The notes under the pieces are model-generated. The model was not told where the DNA came from and ran no database searches. It saw nothing but the letters and a program-made list of their open reading frames with translations. A stretch of 64,000 bases of DNA from Spinacia oleracea. Taxonomy: Eukaryota > Streptophyta > Magnoliopsida > Caryophyllales > Amaranthaceae. The DNA is taken from the NCBI RefSeq assembly GCF_020520425.1, contig NC_079490.1, forward strand, positions 49,950,517-50,014,516. Direction: 5' to 3'. This document shows, in pieces, positions 33,888 to 45,673 of this stretch (the first letter of the stretch is position 1; each line of letters starts with the position of its first letter). The translations under genes and the position numbers were made by a program.

Positions 33888-35807
33888 CTAAGTCTTGCTT
33901 AGAGTCATTCCATGAGACATGGGTAGGTAGCCTCGCTTGGAGTCCGCCATCTTGAACCTATCAAGCACCTTATTGATATAAGTGCTTTGACTAAGTCCAA
34001 TCATCTTTTTAGATCTATCTCTGTAAATCTTGATGCCCAATATGTACTGTGCTTCTCCTAGATCCTTCATCGAAAAACATTTCCCAAGCCAAATCTTGAC
34101 AGAGTTCAACATAGGAATGTCATTTCCGATAAGCAATATGTCGTCGACATATAATACTAGGAAAGCAATTTTGCTCCCACTGACCTTCTTGTATACACAA
34201 GATTCGTCCGCGTTCTTGATGAAACCAAAGTCACTGACTGCTTCATCAAAACGTATATTCCAGCTCCTGGATGCCTGCTTCAATCCGTAGATTGACTTCT
34301 TTAGCTTGCATACCTTTTTAGCATTCTTTGGATCCTCAAAACCTTCAGGCTGTGTCATAAACACAGTTTCTGTTAAAACGCCGTTTAAGAAAGCAGTTTT
34401 GACATCCATCTGCCATATTTCGTAATCGTAATATGCAGCGATTGCTAACATTATTCGAATAGACTTTAGCATTGCAACTGGTGAAAAGGTTTCATCATAA
34501 TCCACACCGTGGACTTGCCTGTAACCTTTTGCAACCAATCTAGCTTTGAAAACTTCAAGTTTCCCATCCTTGTCCTTTTTCAGTTTGAAAACCCATTTGC
34601 TTCCAATGGCTTGGTAGCCATCTGGCAAATCGACCAAATCCCATACTTGGTTTTCAGACATGGAGTCTAATTCAGATTGCATGGCTTCTTGCCACTGCTT
34701 GGAGCTAGGGCTCGTCATAGCTTGCTTGTAAGTCACAGGTTCATCACTTTCAAGTAATAGAACGTCATAGCTCTCGTTCGTCAAAATACCTAAGTACCTC
34801 TCCGGTTGAGATCTATATCTTTGCGATCTACGCGGGGTAACAGTTCTAGATTGACCATGATTCTCACCAGATTCTTCTAAAGATCTCTGAGTTTCATCCT
34901 GAATGTCATCTTGATCATTCTCTAGAGTTTGTTGTTCGACTCGAATTTCTTCGAGGTCTACTTTTCTCCCACTTGTCATTTTGGAAATGTGATTCTTCTC
35001 CAAAAAGACACCATCTCGAGCAACAAACACTTTGTTCTCAGATGTATTGTAGAAGTAATACCCCTTTGTTTCCTTTGGATAGCCCACAAGGATACATTTG
35101 TCAGATTTTGGATGAAGTTTGTCTGAAATTAATCGTTTGACGTATACTTCACATCCCCAAATCTTAAGAAAAGACACATTTGGAGGCTTTCCAAACCATA
35201 ATTCGTATGGAGTCTTTTCGACAGCTTTAGACGGAGCTCTATTTATAGTGAGTGCAGCTGTATTTAGTGCATGTCCCCAAAATTCTAATGGAAGTTCGGC
35301 CTGACCCATCATTGACCTGACCATGTCTAGCAAGGTTCTGTTTCTCCGTTCTGACACACCGTTCCATTGTGGTGTTCCAGGAGGAGTCAATTCTGATAGA
35401 ATTCCACATTCTTTCAGATGGTCATCAAATTCATAGCTCAGATATTCACCGCCTCTATCAGACCGCAGTGCCTTAATCTTCTTGCCTAATTGATTCTCTA
35501 CTTCACTCTGAAATTCCTTGAATTTGTCAAAGGATTCAGACTTATGCTTCATTAGGTAGACATAACCATACCTACTGAAGTCATCAGTGAAAGTGATAAA
35601 GTAGCTGAAACCACCTCTAGCATTTGTACTCATTGGTCCACATACATCTGTATGGATTAAACCCAATAGTTCATTTGCTCTTTCTCCAACTTTAGAGAAA
35701 GGTTGCTTTGTCATTTTGCCAAGTAAACATGATTCGCATTTACCATAATCCTCTAAGTCAAATGGTTCTAGAATTCCTTCCTTTTGAAGTCTTTCTAAGC
35801 GTTTCAA
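33888..35807 (-). pseudogene. Copia pol: integrase and reverse transcriptase
   Basis: 639-codon frame. Integrase catalytic residues are in HTDVCGPM, LRSDRGGEYL and NGVSERRNRTL. RT contains KARLVAKGYRQVHGVDYDET, WQMDVKTAFLNGVL and VLYVDDILLIGND (YVDD). The pre-integrase region is split from it: LGHINLKRLERL continues a frame shifted by one base near 35870 in an A/G-rich run. Ends at the TAG described for RNase H. The two enzymes copy and insert the element; the breaks mean no complete Pol from this copy. Confidence 0.9.
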
Positions 35808-35818
35808 GTTTATATGGC

Positions 35819-36544
35819 CTAATCGACAATGCCACAGATAGGTGAGATCTGAATCATTCTTTTGGCCTTTTTGGTATTTATGTTATATACTTGTTTGTCG
35901 TGATCTAATAAATAAAGTCCATTGACTAATCTAGCAGATCCATAAAACATCTCTTTAAAATAAAACGAACAACTATTGTCTTTTATTATAAAGGAAAATC
36001 CCTTAGCATCTAAGCAAGAAACTGAAATGATGTTTTTAGTAAGACTTGGAACATGGAAACATTCTTCCAGTTCCAAAACTAGCCCGGAGGGCAACGACAA
36101 ATAGTAAGTTCCTACAGCTAATGCAGCAATCCGTGCTCCATTTCCCACTCGTAGGTCGACTTCACCCTTGCTTAACTTTCTACTTCTTCTTAGTCCCTGT
36201 GGATTGGAACATAAGTGTGAGCCACAACCTGTATCTAATACCCAAGAAGTTGAATTAGCAAGTATACAGTCTATAACGAAAATACCTGAAGATGGAACGA
36301 CTGTTCCGTTCTTCTGATCTTCCTTTAGCTTCAAGCAATCTCTCTTCCAATGCCCCTTCTTCTTGCAGTAGAAGCATTCGGATTCAGAAGTGGGTTGACT
36401 GACCTTCCTCTTTGCAGATTTGGCGCCAGTTTGCTTAGTTGGGCTGGCCTTGTTGCCACCTTTCTTAGCAATCCTCTTCTTTCCAGATTTCTTGAACTTG
36501 CCCCCACGCACCATAAGCACATCCTGCTTATCACTTTTGAGCGT
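35819..36544 (-). pseudogene. Copia gag end and protease
   Basis: In frame with gag after the TAG at 36545-36547 (first ATG 36520). Basic stretch, then zinc knuckle CFYCKKKGHWKRDC (CX2CX4HX4C) and protease active site WVLDTGCGSHLC (DTG). Ends in the pre-integrase region where a frameshift near 35870 leads to the stop at 35819. Confidence 0.88.
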
Positions 36545-37126
36545 CTATTCAGCGGTCTTCAGCATACCGTGAAGCTCAGTGAGCGTTTTGTCCAGACTAT
36601 TCCTACTGTAGTTCAGTTTGAGCTGATCATACCCGCTATAAAGAGAATGGAGGATGGTGTCTATAGCCATTTCCTGAGAAAATTGCTGATCCAGCCGACT
36701 CATATTCTCAATGAGTCCAATCATTTTGAGAACATGTGGACTTACGGGCTCGCCTTTCTTAAGCTTGGTCTCAAGAATTTGCCTATGAGTCTCGAATCTT
36801 TCGACTCGAGCCAGATCTTGGAACATGTTCTTCAACTCACTGATGATTGTGAAAGCATCTGAGTTGATGAACGTTTTCTGCAGATCCGCACTCATGGTGG
36901 CGAGCATTAGACATTTCACATCCTTGTTGGCATCAATCCAACGATTGAGGGCTGCCTGAGTGACCCCGTCGCCTGCAGCTTCGGGCATCGCCTCATCTAG
37001 GACATACTCCTTTTCTTCCTGCATAAGAACTATTTGCAAGTTCCTTTGCCAGTCAAGGAAGTTTTTCCCGTTCAACTTCTCCTTTTCGAGAATTGATCGA
37101 ATGTTGAATGAATTGTTGTTTGCCAT
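36545..37126 (-). pseudogene. Copia gag, N-terminal part
   Basis: Start MANNNSFNIRSIL at 37126; upstream ATGs at 37219 add an unlikely hydrophobic tail and are rejected. Copia-type gag (UBN2-like) region with LDWQRNLQIVLMQEEKEYVL and AIDTILHSLYSGYDQLKLNY; Gag forms the virus-like particle. It stops at TAG 36545-36547 after LKTAE. Reading resumes in the same frame toward the zinc knuckle, so this is a nonsense change, probably from CAG. Confidence 0.88.
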
Positions 37127-39998
37127 ATTAAAAACTACAATTGAAAAGAATAAACAAATAAATAACCATTCACAGTTTCTCTTAATAAACTTAAATTCTA
37201 GCATACATGCATAATTCAATGTTTATTAAGCATTTTATTCAAATTATGTGTTCCGGCAGGTGTGAATAAAATGATTCCAAGATCCTAAAATCATTGAAGA
37301 ACTAAGCACAGTTTGTCGACTCAATTCTAGAACATCTTAGGTAAGCAAAAGCCTTTTGCTAATAGTCTAGAAACTATTCTTGGTTGATAGGTACGTCTAA
37401 GAACTTATTAGGTAAACCTATCGAATTTGCCACGACATAAAAGGACTCCTTACTTATATCGTTGAGTTTCACCAAAACTAACATGTACTCACAATTATTT
37501 GTGTACCTTGCCCCTTTAGGACCAATAAGTAATACCTCGCTGAGCGAAAACTATTACTAGATTGATGTAAAGGATATCCAAGCAAGTGTATATTTTGGCA
37601 TGGCACCTTTTAACTCAATTTTTAAGTTTGGAACTTAAGGCTCTTACTATGTTGGTTAGATTTTAAGTGAACTAAAATCCTTAATCATGCAACATAATCA
37701 AGCTTTTGATCTCATGCATTTTAAGACATATTTAAAAGCAATAAATAACTTAAAACATGCATAAGATATTTGTGATCTAGTATGGCCCGACTTCATCTTG
37801 AAGCTTTAACTTCAAAGTCCGTCTTGAAAATCTCCGTGGGAGGCACCATTTTCTTCAAATAGGATAAGCTATAACTAATTACAACTATTTGATGGTACGC
37901 AGACCATATTTGAATTGAAAAATAACTTTGGTACTTTAGACCAATTACATTCAAATTAATGGTACGCAGACCATATTTTCTATCCTATTTGGGCCATACT
38001 AGTCACTTCATAACCTGCAAAACAGTACATATACAATATATACCATTCACCCATTCATTATCATGAATGGCCCACATAGCTGGTTAGTAAAACACATTAT
38101 GCATCACGTAAACATTTGCAGCAATTAATCAAGGGCACCAATAATCTACCAATTATTCAGTCCTTATTAATTCTAATCAAGTTGTTTTAACCTTAAGGAT
38201 TTTGTAGACCTAATCAAGAGGTTATGACTAAAAAGCGCTCCCACTTAAACCAATAAATTTATATGCTTTACTAATTTTAAACATAAAAATGTATTTCTAG
38301 TCCAACCGGAAACATACAAATTTAATTAAAATTTAAAGCTCATATCAATTTATAATTGAATCCAAAAATTTAATTTAATTTCAGTCGTATTTAAATTAAT
38401 TCATGATTTTAATTTTAGTAAAATAATTAGAATAAATAAAATTTATTATAATTATAATATTCAAAATTAAAATCCAAGAAAATAATTTAAATTATTAATT
38501 TTAAAATTAATTAAAATTACGTGAACTGAAATTTTCAAATTAAACATTCAAAACGATCTAATCGTAACGCAAACACCCTACGCATTGCACGCCCATGGGC
38601 CGCACGCACACAGCCATTGCTGGCCATGTGCGCGCAGCCCATGCGCTCGTCGCATAGCTGCTGCATCCCCATCGCAAGCCTCCGCACGCATTGGTGCTCG
38701 CTGCGTGCGCCAGCGCTCATCACACGCGAGCTATCGCTCGCAGTGCGCGCGCGACATCGCTCGCTGGGCGCGCGACATCGCTCGCTGGGCGCGCGAGCCA
38801 TCGCTCGCTGGGCGCGCGACATCGCTCGCTGGGCGCGCGACATCGCTCGCTGTGCGCGCGAGCCATCGCTCGCTGGGCGCGCGACATCGCTCGCTGGGCG
38901 CGCGACATCGCTCGCTGGGCGGGCGACATCGCTCGCTGTGCGCGCGAGTAATGCTGGGCGCAGCGCTCGTGGCACGCGAGCTTGCGCTCGCTGCGCGCGA
39001 GGCTGCGCGCTCTTGGGCGAGGCAGCGCGCGTTGTGGCGCAGCTCGCTTGCTGCCCACACGCGACTGCCTTGGCTCGCCCTTCGCCCATGCCCATTCGTT
39101 CATTGCTCGTGGCACACGACACAAGGCAGGGCTGCTGCCTTGTGCTCGTGCACTACGCCCTTGCTCATTGCATTCGTGCCGCACGGGCGACGAGCTCCCT
39201 TGCTCGTCGTCGCATGCCCGCATTATACAACACCCCTTAAGGGTAACACGAAGCGTCCATTGCTTCGTGCGTGCAAGTTTTATGAATGAATCGCATAAAA
39301 TTTAAAATTTATATTTAAAATTAATGACAAATTAATAAATAATATTAATTTCATAATTTTAGGGCGAAGAATCGAAAATTTATTATCCAATTGATTTTCG
39401 ATTGTTATGGATTCAAGTCTAGGTCATAAAAATTTAAAATTTATCATAAATTTACAATTTTTATGGTGGTTTTTAATCATAGGTTTCTAATTAAATTACA
39501 ATTAATTATGAAAATCAAATTAATTCTAAATTATTCTAATTTTCAACAAATTAATCATAATTACAAATTAGATTGCATAATTAACAAAACTAGGCATTCA
39601 AACTTGTTAAACATATGCAGTAGGTCAATCAAAAATTCAAGATTTATCAACAAGAATCGCAAATATTTAATTTAACATCTTAAATTTACGAAATTTTGCA
39701 TTCGAAAAACTAAAACCTTCGAAAAGTCATAGTTAGGCTTCGAATTTGAGAATTCTGGGTTCGGCAGAAAAATATTATTTTTGTCAAAATTTTAGAATGC
39801 CTTTTACATGCGGAATTGACACAAAAATCACTCAATTCGGATGAGTAACGAAGAAACTGCCGAAAAACTGCGTACGTATAATTAAATAAACGCAATTTGC
39901 AATTAATTAACAATTACGAAAATTAATCACCCCTTTTAATTCTTGCAAATTTGTAATATTTAACCATGTTCATGCAATTTAGATTATGAAAATAATAA
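37127..39998 (-). other. Copia 5' leader
   Basis: 2.9 kb between PBS and gag, AT-rich apart from the GC-rich block at 38580-39240. No ORF with protein similarity. Confidence 0.75.
38728..38950. repeat. GC-rich 21/23-bp tandem repeat in Copia leader
   Basis: About ten units of CGCGCGACATCGCTCGCTGGG, with a 23-bp variant containing GAGCCATCG at every third or fourth place. All frames are open only because the unit lacks stops. Confidence 0.9.
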
Positions 39999-40000
39999 GG

Positions 40001-40014
40001 GGCTCGTGATACCA
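40001..40014 (-). other. Copia primer-binding site (tRNA-Met)
   Basis: Minus strand TGGTATCACGAGCC, one base from the 5' LTR. Matches the initiator tRNA-Met PBS (TGGTATCAGAGC) with one extra base. Confidence 0.8.
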
Positions 40015-40015
40015 C

Positions 40016-41427
40016 TGTTAGGTTATGATACATATGACATTACATAGATCATGCGGAAACAACCATAAACCCAGGACAACATATTATTTACACATAATCA
40101 TATAGCATAATTTAGATGCATACTCTTTGTTGCGTGCCTTCCCTAGCTGCGCCCGAACCGAACAAGAACAAGTCTTTACGACTCCAAGTGTCGTCCCTCC
40201 GTAGATAGTCCACAGCACGTCCGGATCCGCCTTAAGATTGACCAACTAGAATCGCCCTTAAGGTACTATTATTTTCGGCACTTTATAGGCAAATGTGTGA
40301 CTGAATTTTTCTCTCAAAAACTCACTTTGAATACTTTGAAACTTGTTATAAATTGTGAACCCAGGCCACATATTTATAGGGGTATGGAAAGGGAATTGGA
40401 ATCCTATTCAGATACAAATTAATTAAACCTAGAATTCTACAAGAACTCTAATTTAATTAATTTATCAATTAGAATTTAGGAATTTAATCTTTAACCGAAC
40501 TCTGCATGTTTTAGGAAACGTGCACGAACACAAACACTTGCACACACACGCACGGCAGCCACGATGGGCTCCAATGCGTGCGCGCGAGCAGCAGCCCACG
40601 CAGCGCCCGCGCGCGCTGCGCGCTGCGCGTGCTTGCGCGCGCTGTGCGCGCTGCGCAGCCTGCTGGGCCTGGCCTTGCGCTGGGCCTGGCGTGGCTTGTT
40701 TGTGCGGCGCGCTTGGCTTGCTGGGTGATGGCCTGGCTTCGTGCTGGGCCTCGTCCGGCAGGCCTCGTCCGATGCTTATTCGTACGATGCGCTTCCGATT
40801 AAATTTTCCGATTCCGGAATTCATTTCCGATACGAACAATATTTAATATTTCCGATTCCGGAATTAATTTCCGTTTCGAACAAATATTTAATATTTCCGT
40901 TTCCGGAATTACTTTCCGATTCCGGTAATATTTCCGATTCTGACAATATTTCCGTTTCCGGCAATATTTCCGATTCTGGCAATATTTCCATTTCCGATAA
41001 TATTTTCCGATACGTACCATGTTTCCGTTTCCGGCAACATCTACGACTTGGATAATATTTATATTTCCGATGCGATCCATATTTCCGTTTCCGGTAATAT
41101 CATCGTTTCCGGAGTATTCATTTCTTGCCTGTGACGATCTCAGCTCCCACTGAAACCAAGATCCGTCGGTTCCGAATATTCATAGATGGAGTATTTAATG
41201 CCATTAAATACTTGATCCGTTTACGTACTATTTGTGTGACCCTACGGGTTCAGTCAAGAGTAAGCTGTGGATTAATATCATTAATTCCACTTGAACTGAA
41301 GCGGCCTCTAGCTAGGCATTCAGCTCACTTGATCTCACTGAATTATTAACTTGTTAATTAATACTGAACCGCATTTATTAGACTTAACATAGAATGCATA
41401 CTTGGACCAAGGGCATTATTTCCTTCA
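40016..41427 (-). repeat. Copia 5' LTR (right)
   Basis: 1412 bp; TATA box (minus) at 40371-40378. Nearly identical to 30849-32297 except for the shorter GC-rich repeat. Confidence 0.93.
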
Positions 41428-43613
41428 TACGGTTCCCGGTCCACCCTTTTGTGGAGGAAGTATTGGATGGGTTCGGCATTGGCCTCTGCTAATTGTCACC
41501 CAATTCTTGGACAAACGCAATTGGGTACGTCGCAAAGTGTGAGCTGTTGGGCCTCAGGCCGTCGTTCAATGCATTTCTTAGGTTGGTGCGTTTTCAGAAG
41601 GTAAAGGGAGCCGAAGGTTGGTTCTAATTAGCTAACAAAGGGGAGTATGCTACCACTTTTGACAAGCCGTCAAAACACCACTTCTGGAGAATGAGGTGGG
41701 TGGTGATGTGGACCGCCGACGAGGAGGCGGAGCTAAAATTTAGCCGTTGGCAATTAGAACCTCAGTTTGCAGGGGGAACGAGGAATTGTCGGCCTTAACG
41801 GCACAGGAATGGGATCAAATCACGGTCCATTTCCACGCTGAGGCCGTGACAGCACATACCAAGAACCTGAGCATTCCCTTGTCTTGGCTTCCGTCATGTG
41901 CTCAGCTCAGGGACCCTGTGTTCCTGGCAGCGGCTGGCCTAGACCATGGGTGGGACCAAGGTATCATGGCATTACTACTTTTGTGTATTGGATGTTACTT
42001 TCTTACTAACTTTTATGAAAAAAATCTCCTTTTGCAGCCATCGCCATGTCCAAGCTTCCGCCTCAAGAGAAGGGGGTTATTAGCACCAAGGAGTGGTTAA
42101 CCCAGATGGTTGACCAGAAGCTGAAAGGGATCGGCGGAGGTGCTCCGGCAAGAGTGAGTTGCCTATATATTTATTATTTTTTGTTTGTTTTTTTTTTAAT
42201 ATCTTTCTTCCTCTAATATTTCAGAAGGGCGAGAAAGGTTCGGCCGGCCCTAAGCGCAAAGCCGAGGACAAGGACGCTTCCATGGCGGGGAAACGTCCCA
42301 AGGTCAAGGCGGGGATCAGGCGTCCCAAAAGGGAGGACTTGCCAAAGAAGTCGTCTGATTCTCCGGTGGAAGTCGTTCCTATGGCAGTGACTCCTCTGCG
42401 GCAGCATCCTCCTACGGAGGGTTCGGCCAAAAGAGGGGATGCCAGAGGCGGAGCCGGTCCCAGCAAGAGGGTTTCTTTCCCTACGCCGGTCGAGGTCCTT
42501 GATGGTGAGGACGACCAGCCTTCGGCTCAGGCGGCCCAGAATCCAGAAGCTCATCCTCCTCCTCATGTGGGAGGCGAAGACCCAGGTAAATGCTAAATTC
42601 TTCAAGTTAAATTGTTTTCTTGATCAAGTACATTTGTGGACTCTCACCTCTTCTTTTTGTATAGCTTCTGGCCGGCAGGTGGCTCTGGACGATGAGGTCC
42701 GCAATATTCCTCCGTCTCGGTATTTCTCATCCCGAGATAAGGCTAAGATCATCTCTTCGGTGATTAAGGCCGTGCCGAAGGAATATGTGGAGCAGTTCCC
42801 TCCGGCGACGGATGCGCAATTCGGGGCTATGCAGGCGGTTCTCCTGGAAGTAAGCATCCGTCTTTTTGTTTCATTCCTGTACTTAGCAATTTTTACTCTT
42901 TCTTACTTACATTTTTCTTGCAGCTGCTTATTAAGGCCGAGGGCTTTAAACGCTGGCGAGCTGACGTCACCAGTCAGCTTCAGCGGCAGGTGCATAAGGC
43001 CACCAATGCCGGGGACTATGCCATGGCGACGGTGGAAAAGGTTTGGCTGGAGATGCAGGAGACCATTGAAGCTAAGAGCAAGGAGCTGGCCGTCCTGAGG
43101 AGTGACAAGAGGCAGTGCTTGATCAAAATTAATGAACAAGTTCTTGCTATTGAGACCCTTAATGCCGAAGCCCTTTCTACCCAGTCGTTCCTCCAGGAGG
43201 CCGAAGCCAAGGTGAAGGAAGCTGCGAGCTTGCGCCAGTAAGTGGCCAGTCTTGAAGAGATGGTCTCGGCTTCTCAGGCCGAGGTTTCTCGGGTCAAGGA
43301 CGAGCCCAAGTTGGCTGCGGAGGAGGTGAGAGAGAGAACTCGCCGGGCATGGGACGCCTGCATGGAGGACTTCTCATTCGCCTGGTTTGAGCGGCAAATT
43401 CAAAAGCAGGGTGCAATTATTGAGGCCGAGCAACAAGGTCTTCCTCCTCCCGTGTTTGAGGATTCCGACGCCGAAAGTGAGGAGGTGAACTCACTGGCTC
43501 CGGAGGAGGGGACTTCAGCTCAGCCAACCTCAAAGCGTGCTGTCGACGGTCCAGATGGTGTGGGCACGTCGACCTCGGCCCATTCTGCCGCTGCTCATCC
43601 TGCTGGGTCTTAA
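41428..43613 (+). pseudogene. Antisense PF04195-like gene of A, main part
   Basis: Exon pieces: 41428-41960, 42038-42153, 42225-42585, 42665-42849, 42924-43613, with GT-AG introns. With 16645-16999 and 30798-30848 it forms one gene. It starts with the PF04195 domain (RFPVHPFVEEVLDGFGIGLC, then LSPNSW), continues with a basic linker and ends in a coiled-coil-like region (LNAEALSTQSFLQEAEAKVK) and an acidic tail. Damage: TAA at 41490-41492 (Q expected in CQLSPN), TAA at 41625-41627, a frameshift near 41760, TAA at 43239-43241, and two transposon insertions. Similar antisense genes are known from RIRE2/Grande-type elements; the role is unknown. Confidence 0.8.
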
Positions 43614-44617
43614 CTCAACTCCCCTTCATCAAAATCAGTTTTTATGGCGCCTAGAGCGTCTGTAATGAATAACTTTTATTTGTGTTTCAACGCCTTGGGC
43701 GTTTGTTTGGATAATTTTTTATTTTTGTTGAATTTGGCGCCGTTTTGAGCGCAGACCAGTGGTGATTCGTCACCTTTTTATGTTATCTTTTTCTGTTGAC
43801 TTTTAAACGCCTTCTCTGTGTATGTCGTGTGTGATTGGCCGTCCATTTTATGCCCCAGAGCAGGTGTTTGCAAGTCTCTGAACCAGACTCCCATGCCCAA
43901 GTTTATTTTAGTTGATTGATTGACGCAAGTCAATCAATCAATATGATTGCCGCTGAACTTGGGTATGGGGATTATTGTGCGGCTTCTCGCAGTTGGACTA
44001 CTTTTTTTGTTTCGGCATGTAGGAGTAATCCTACTTGCCTTAGAAAATATTCGTTGTTTTAAGAAGACGACGAATTATATGGGGGGTTTACCCCAGTTGT
44101 AAATTGGGCGCGGCATGTGTGATGCTGCGGCATATAGGAATGAACCTATTTGCCTTAGAAAAATATTCATTTTTAAGAAAACGACAAGTTGTATGGGTTT
44201 TGCCCCCGTCGCAAATTGGGCGCGGCATTATTGATTCCGCGGCGTAAGACTTATGTGGGGGTTTGCCCCTGTCGTCAATGTGAAGCGGCATGTTTGTTGC
44301 CGCGGCATATAGGAATGAACCTATTTGCCTTAGAAAAATATTCATTTTTACGAAAACGACAAGTTGTATGGGGTTTGCCCCTGTCGCAAATTGGGCGAGC
44401 ATGTTTGATGCCGCGGCGTATGACTTATGTGGGGGTTTGCATGCATATGTTAGATAAGTTAGTAAAGATTAATAAATAGGACGAAACGAGAGTAGTATTA
44501 TTTATACTTTGTAAGGCAAATTTAGCCGGTTACAAGGGAGACTACTACTCCGTTAGGACCATTAGCGGCCGTTGTCTAAACCACGAATTCTTTCATAAAA
44601 GATAGTCAGAATACACC
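43614..44617. other. 3' region of A between convergent genes
   Basis: Noncoding, with the large hairpin and imperfect repeats at 44037-44450. CCTTAGAAAA(A)TATTC recurs at 44037, 44152 and 44328, each followed by GTATGGGGTTTGCCCC-like and GCCGCGGC blocks. Confidence 0.7.
43888..43971. other. Large two-stage hairpin downstream of A's antisense gene
   Basis: Inner stem 43912-43924/43929-43941 is 13 perfect pairs closed by GCAA. Outer stem 43891-43903/43956-43968 (CCATGCCCAAGTT with AACTTGGGTATGG) pairs at all 13 positions with one G-T. About 270-350 bp after the stop codon. Confidence 0.85.
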
Positions 44618-45673
44618 TTAGAAAAAGTATTTTTTGAGATTGTCTACATTCCAGGTGCGTAGAATTGGTCGGCCCTGCATGTCCTGAATGCGATAGGTTC
44701 CATCTCTGACCTCGTCATAGATCTCATAGGGTCCCTCCCAAGTGGGCGTCAGTTTACCCTGTTCGTTGGCTCGTCCCACAGATTCCATTTTTTGGAGAAC
44801 AAAGTCTCCTACTTTGAGCACTCTTTTGGAGACTTTCTTGTTGTACTCCCTCGCCATCCTTATCTTGTACAGTTGTTGCCTCAATGCTGCATTTCCTCTT
44901 ACTTCAGGTAAAAAGTCAAGGGCCAACTTCATCATTTCCCAGTTGACATTCTCGTCATATAACATGACCCTTAGTGTAGGTTCACACATTTCTATGAGCA
45001 ATACGGCCTCAGCTCCATAGGCTAGCAGGAATGGGGTTTCGCCAGTTGAGTTCTTAGCCGTGGTGCGGATGGACCATAAGACGTTTGGCAGCTCATCGGC
45101 CCATAGACCCTTGGCTTCATCTAGTTTCTTCTTGATCCCCTCGGAGATGACCTTGTTATAAGCTTCGACTTGGCCATTGGCTTGAGGTCTTCCCACAGAG
45201 GCAAAGCAGCTGTGTATGCCGTGGTCTGCTAACCACTCCTTCAGCTTAGGCGTCTCAAACTGAGGCCCATTATCAAAGACGATAGCTTGAGGTATTCCAA
45301 AGCGAGTCATGATATTTTTCCAGATAAACGCCCTCACATCACTTGTCTTTATGTTCTTAAGAGCCTCTGCTTCAACCCACTTGGTGAAGTAATCAACAGC
45401 CACTATCACATAGCGCCGGCCTCCAGGGGCCACTGTATATGGCCCTAACAGGTCCATTCCCCACTTGGAAAACGGAATGGGACTCATAATAGGAGTGAGA
45501 GGGTGGGCCGGCCTATGGATGAGATGAGCAAACCGTTGGCACTTGTCACATTTTTGCACCATGGCTAGAGCGTCTTCTCTCAAAGTGGGCCAGTAATAAC
45601 CAGTTCGCAAAGGCTTTCTCTGCCAAGGCTCGTCCTCCAATGTGGGAGCTACATAATCCTTGGTGCAAATCAT
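44618..45673 (-). pseudogene. Element A integrase
   Basis: 351-codon frame entered by a one-base frameshift near 45610. Finger residues CDKCQRFAHL, core D (MDLLGPYTVAPGGRRY), D (IVFDNGPQFET) and E (NGQVEAYNKVI), and the C-terminal GKLTPTWEGPYEIYDEVRDG region ending VDNLKKYFF. The integrase frame itself is intact and inserts cDNA, but it is out of frame with RNase H. Confidence 0.9.

Larger units (their letters stand above)
30849..41427 (-). mobile_element. Ty1/Copia retrotransposon, young
   Basis: 10,579 bp with LTRs 30849-32297 and 40016-41427 and perfect target duplications TACGG (30844-30848, 41428-41432). Minus-strand order: 5' LTR, tRNA-Met PBS, 2.9-kb leader, gag, protease, integrase, RT, RNase H, polypurine tract, 3' LTR, which is Copia order with integrase before RT. 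LTRs differ by only about five substitutions plus a length change in a GC-rich repeat. Pol carries two nonsense codons and one frameshift. The Copia lineage is not resolved. Confidence 0.93.

Noticed and set aside
38535-39305. Frames up to 234 codons on both strands
   Set aside because: Products of the 21/23-bp GC-rich repeat, repetitive in all six frames.
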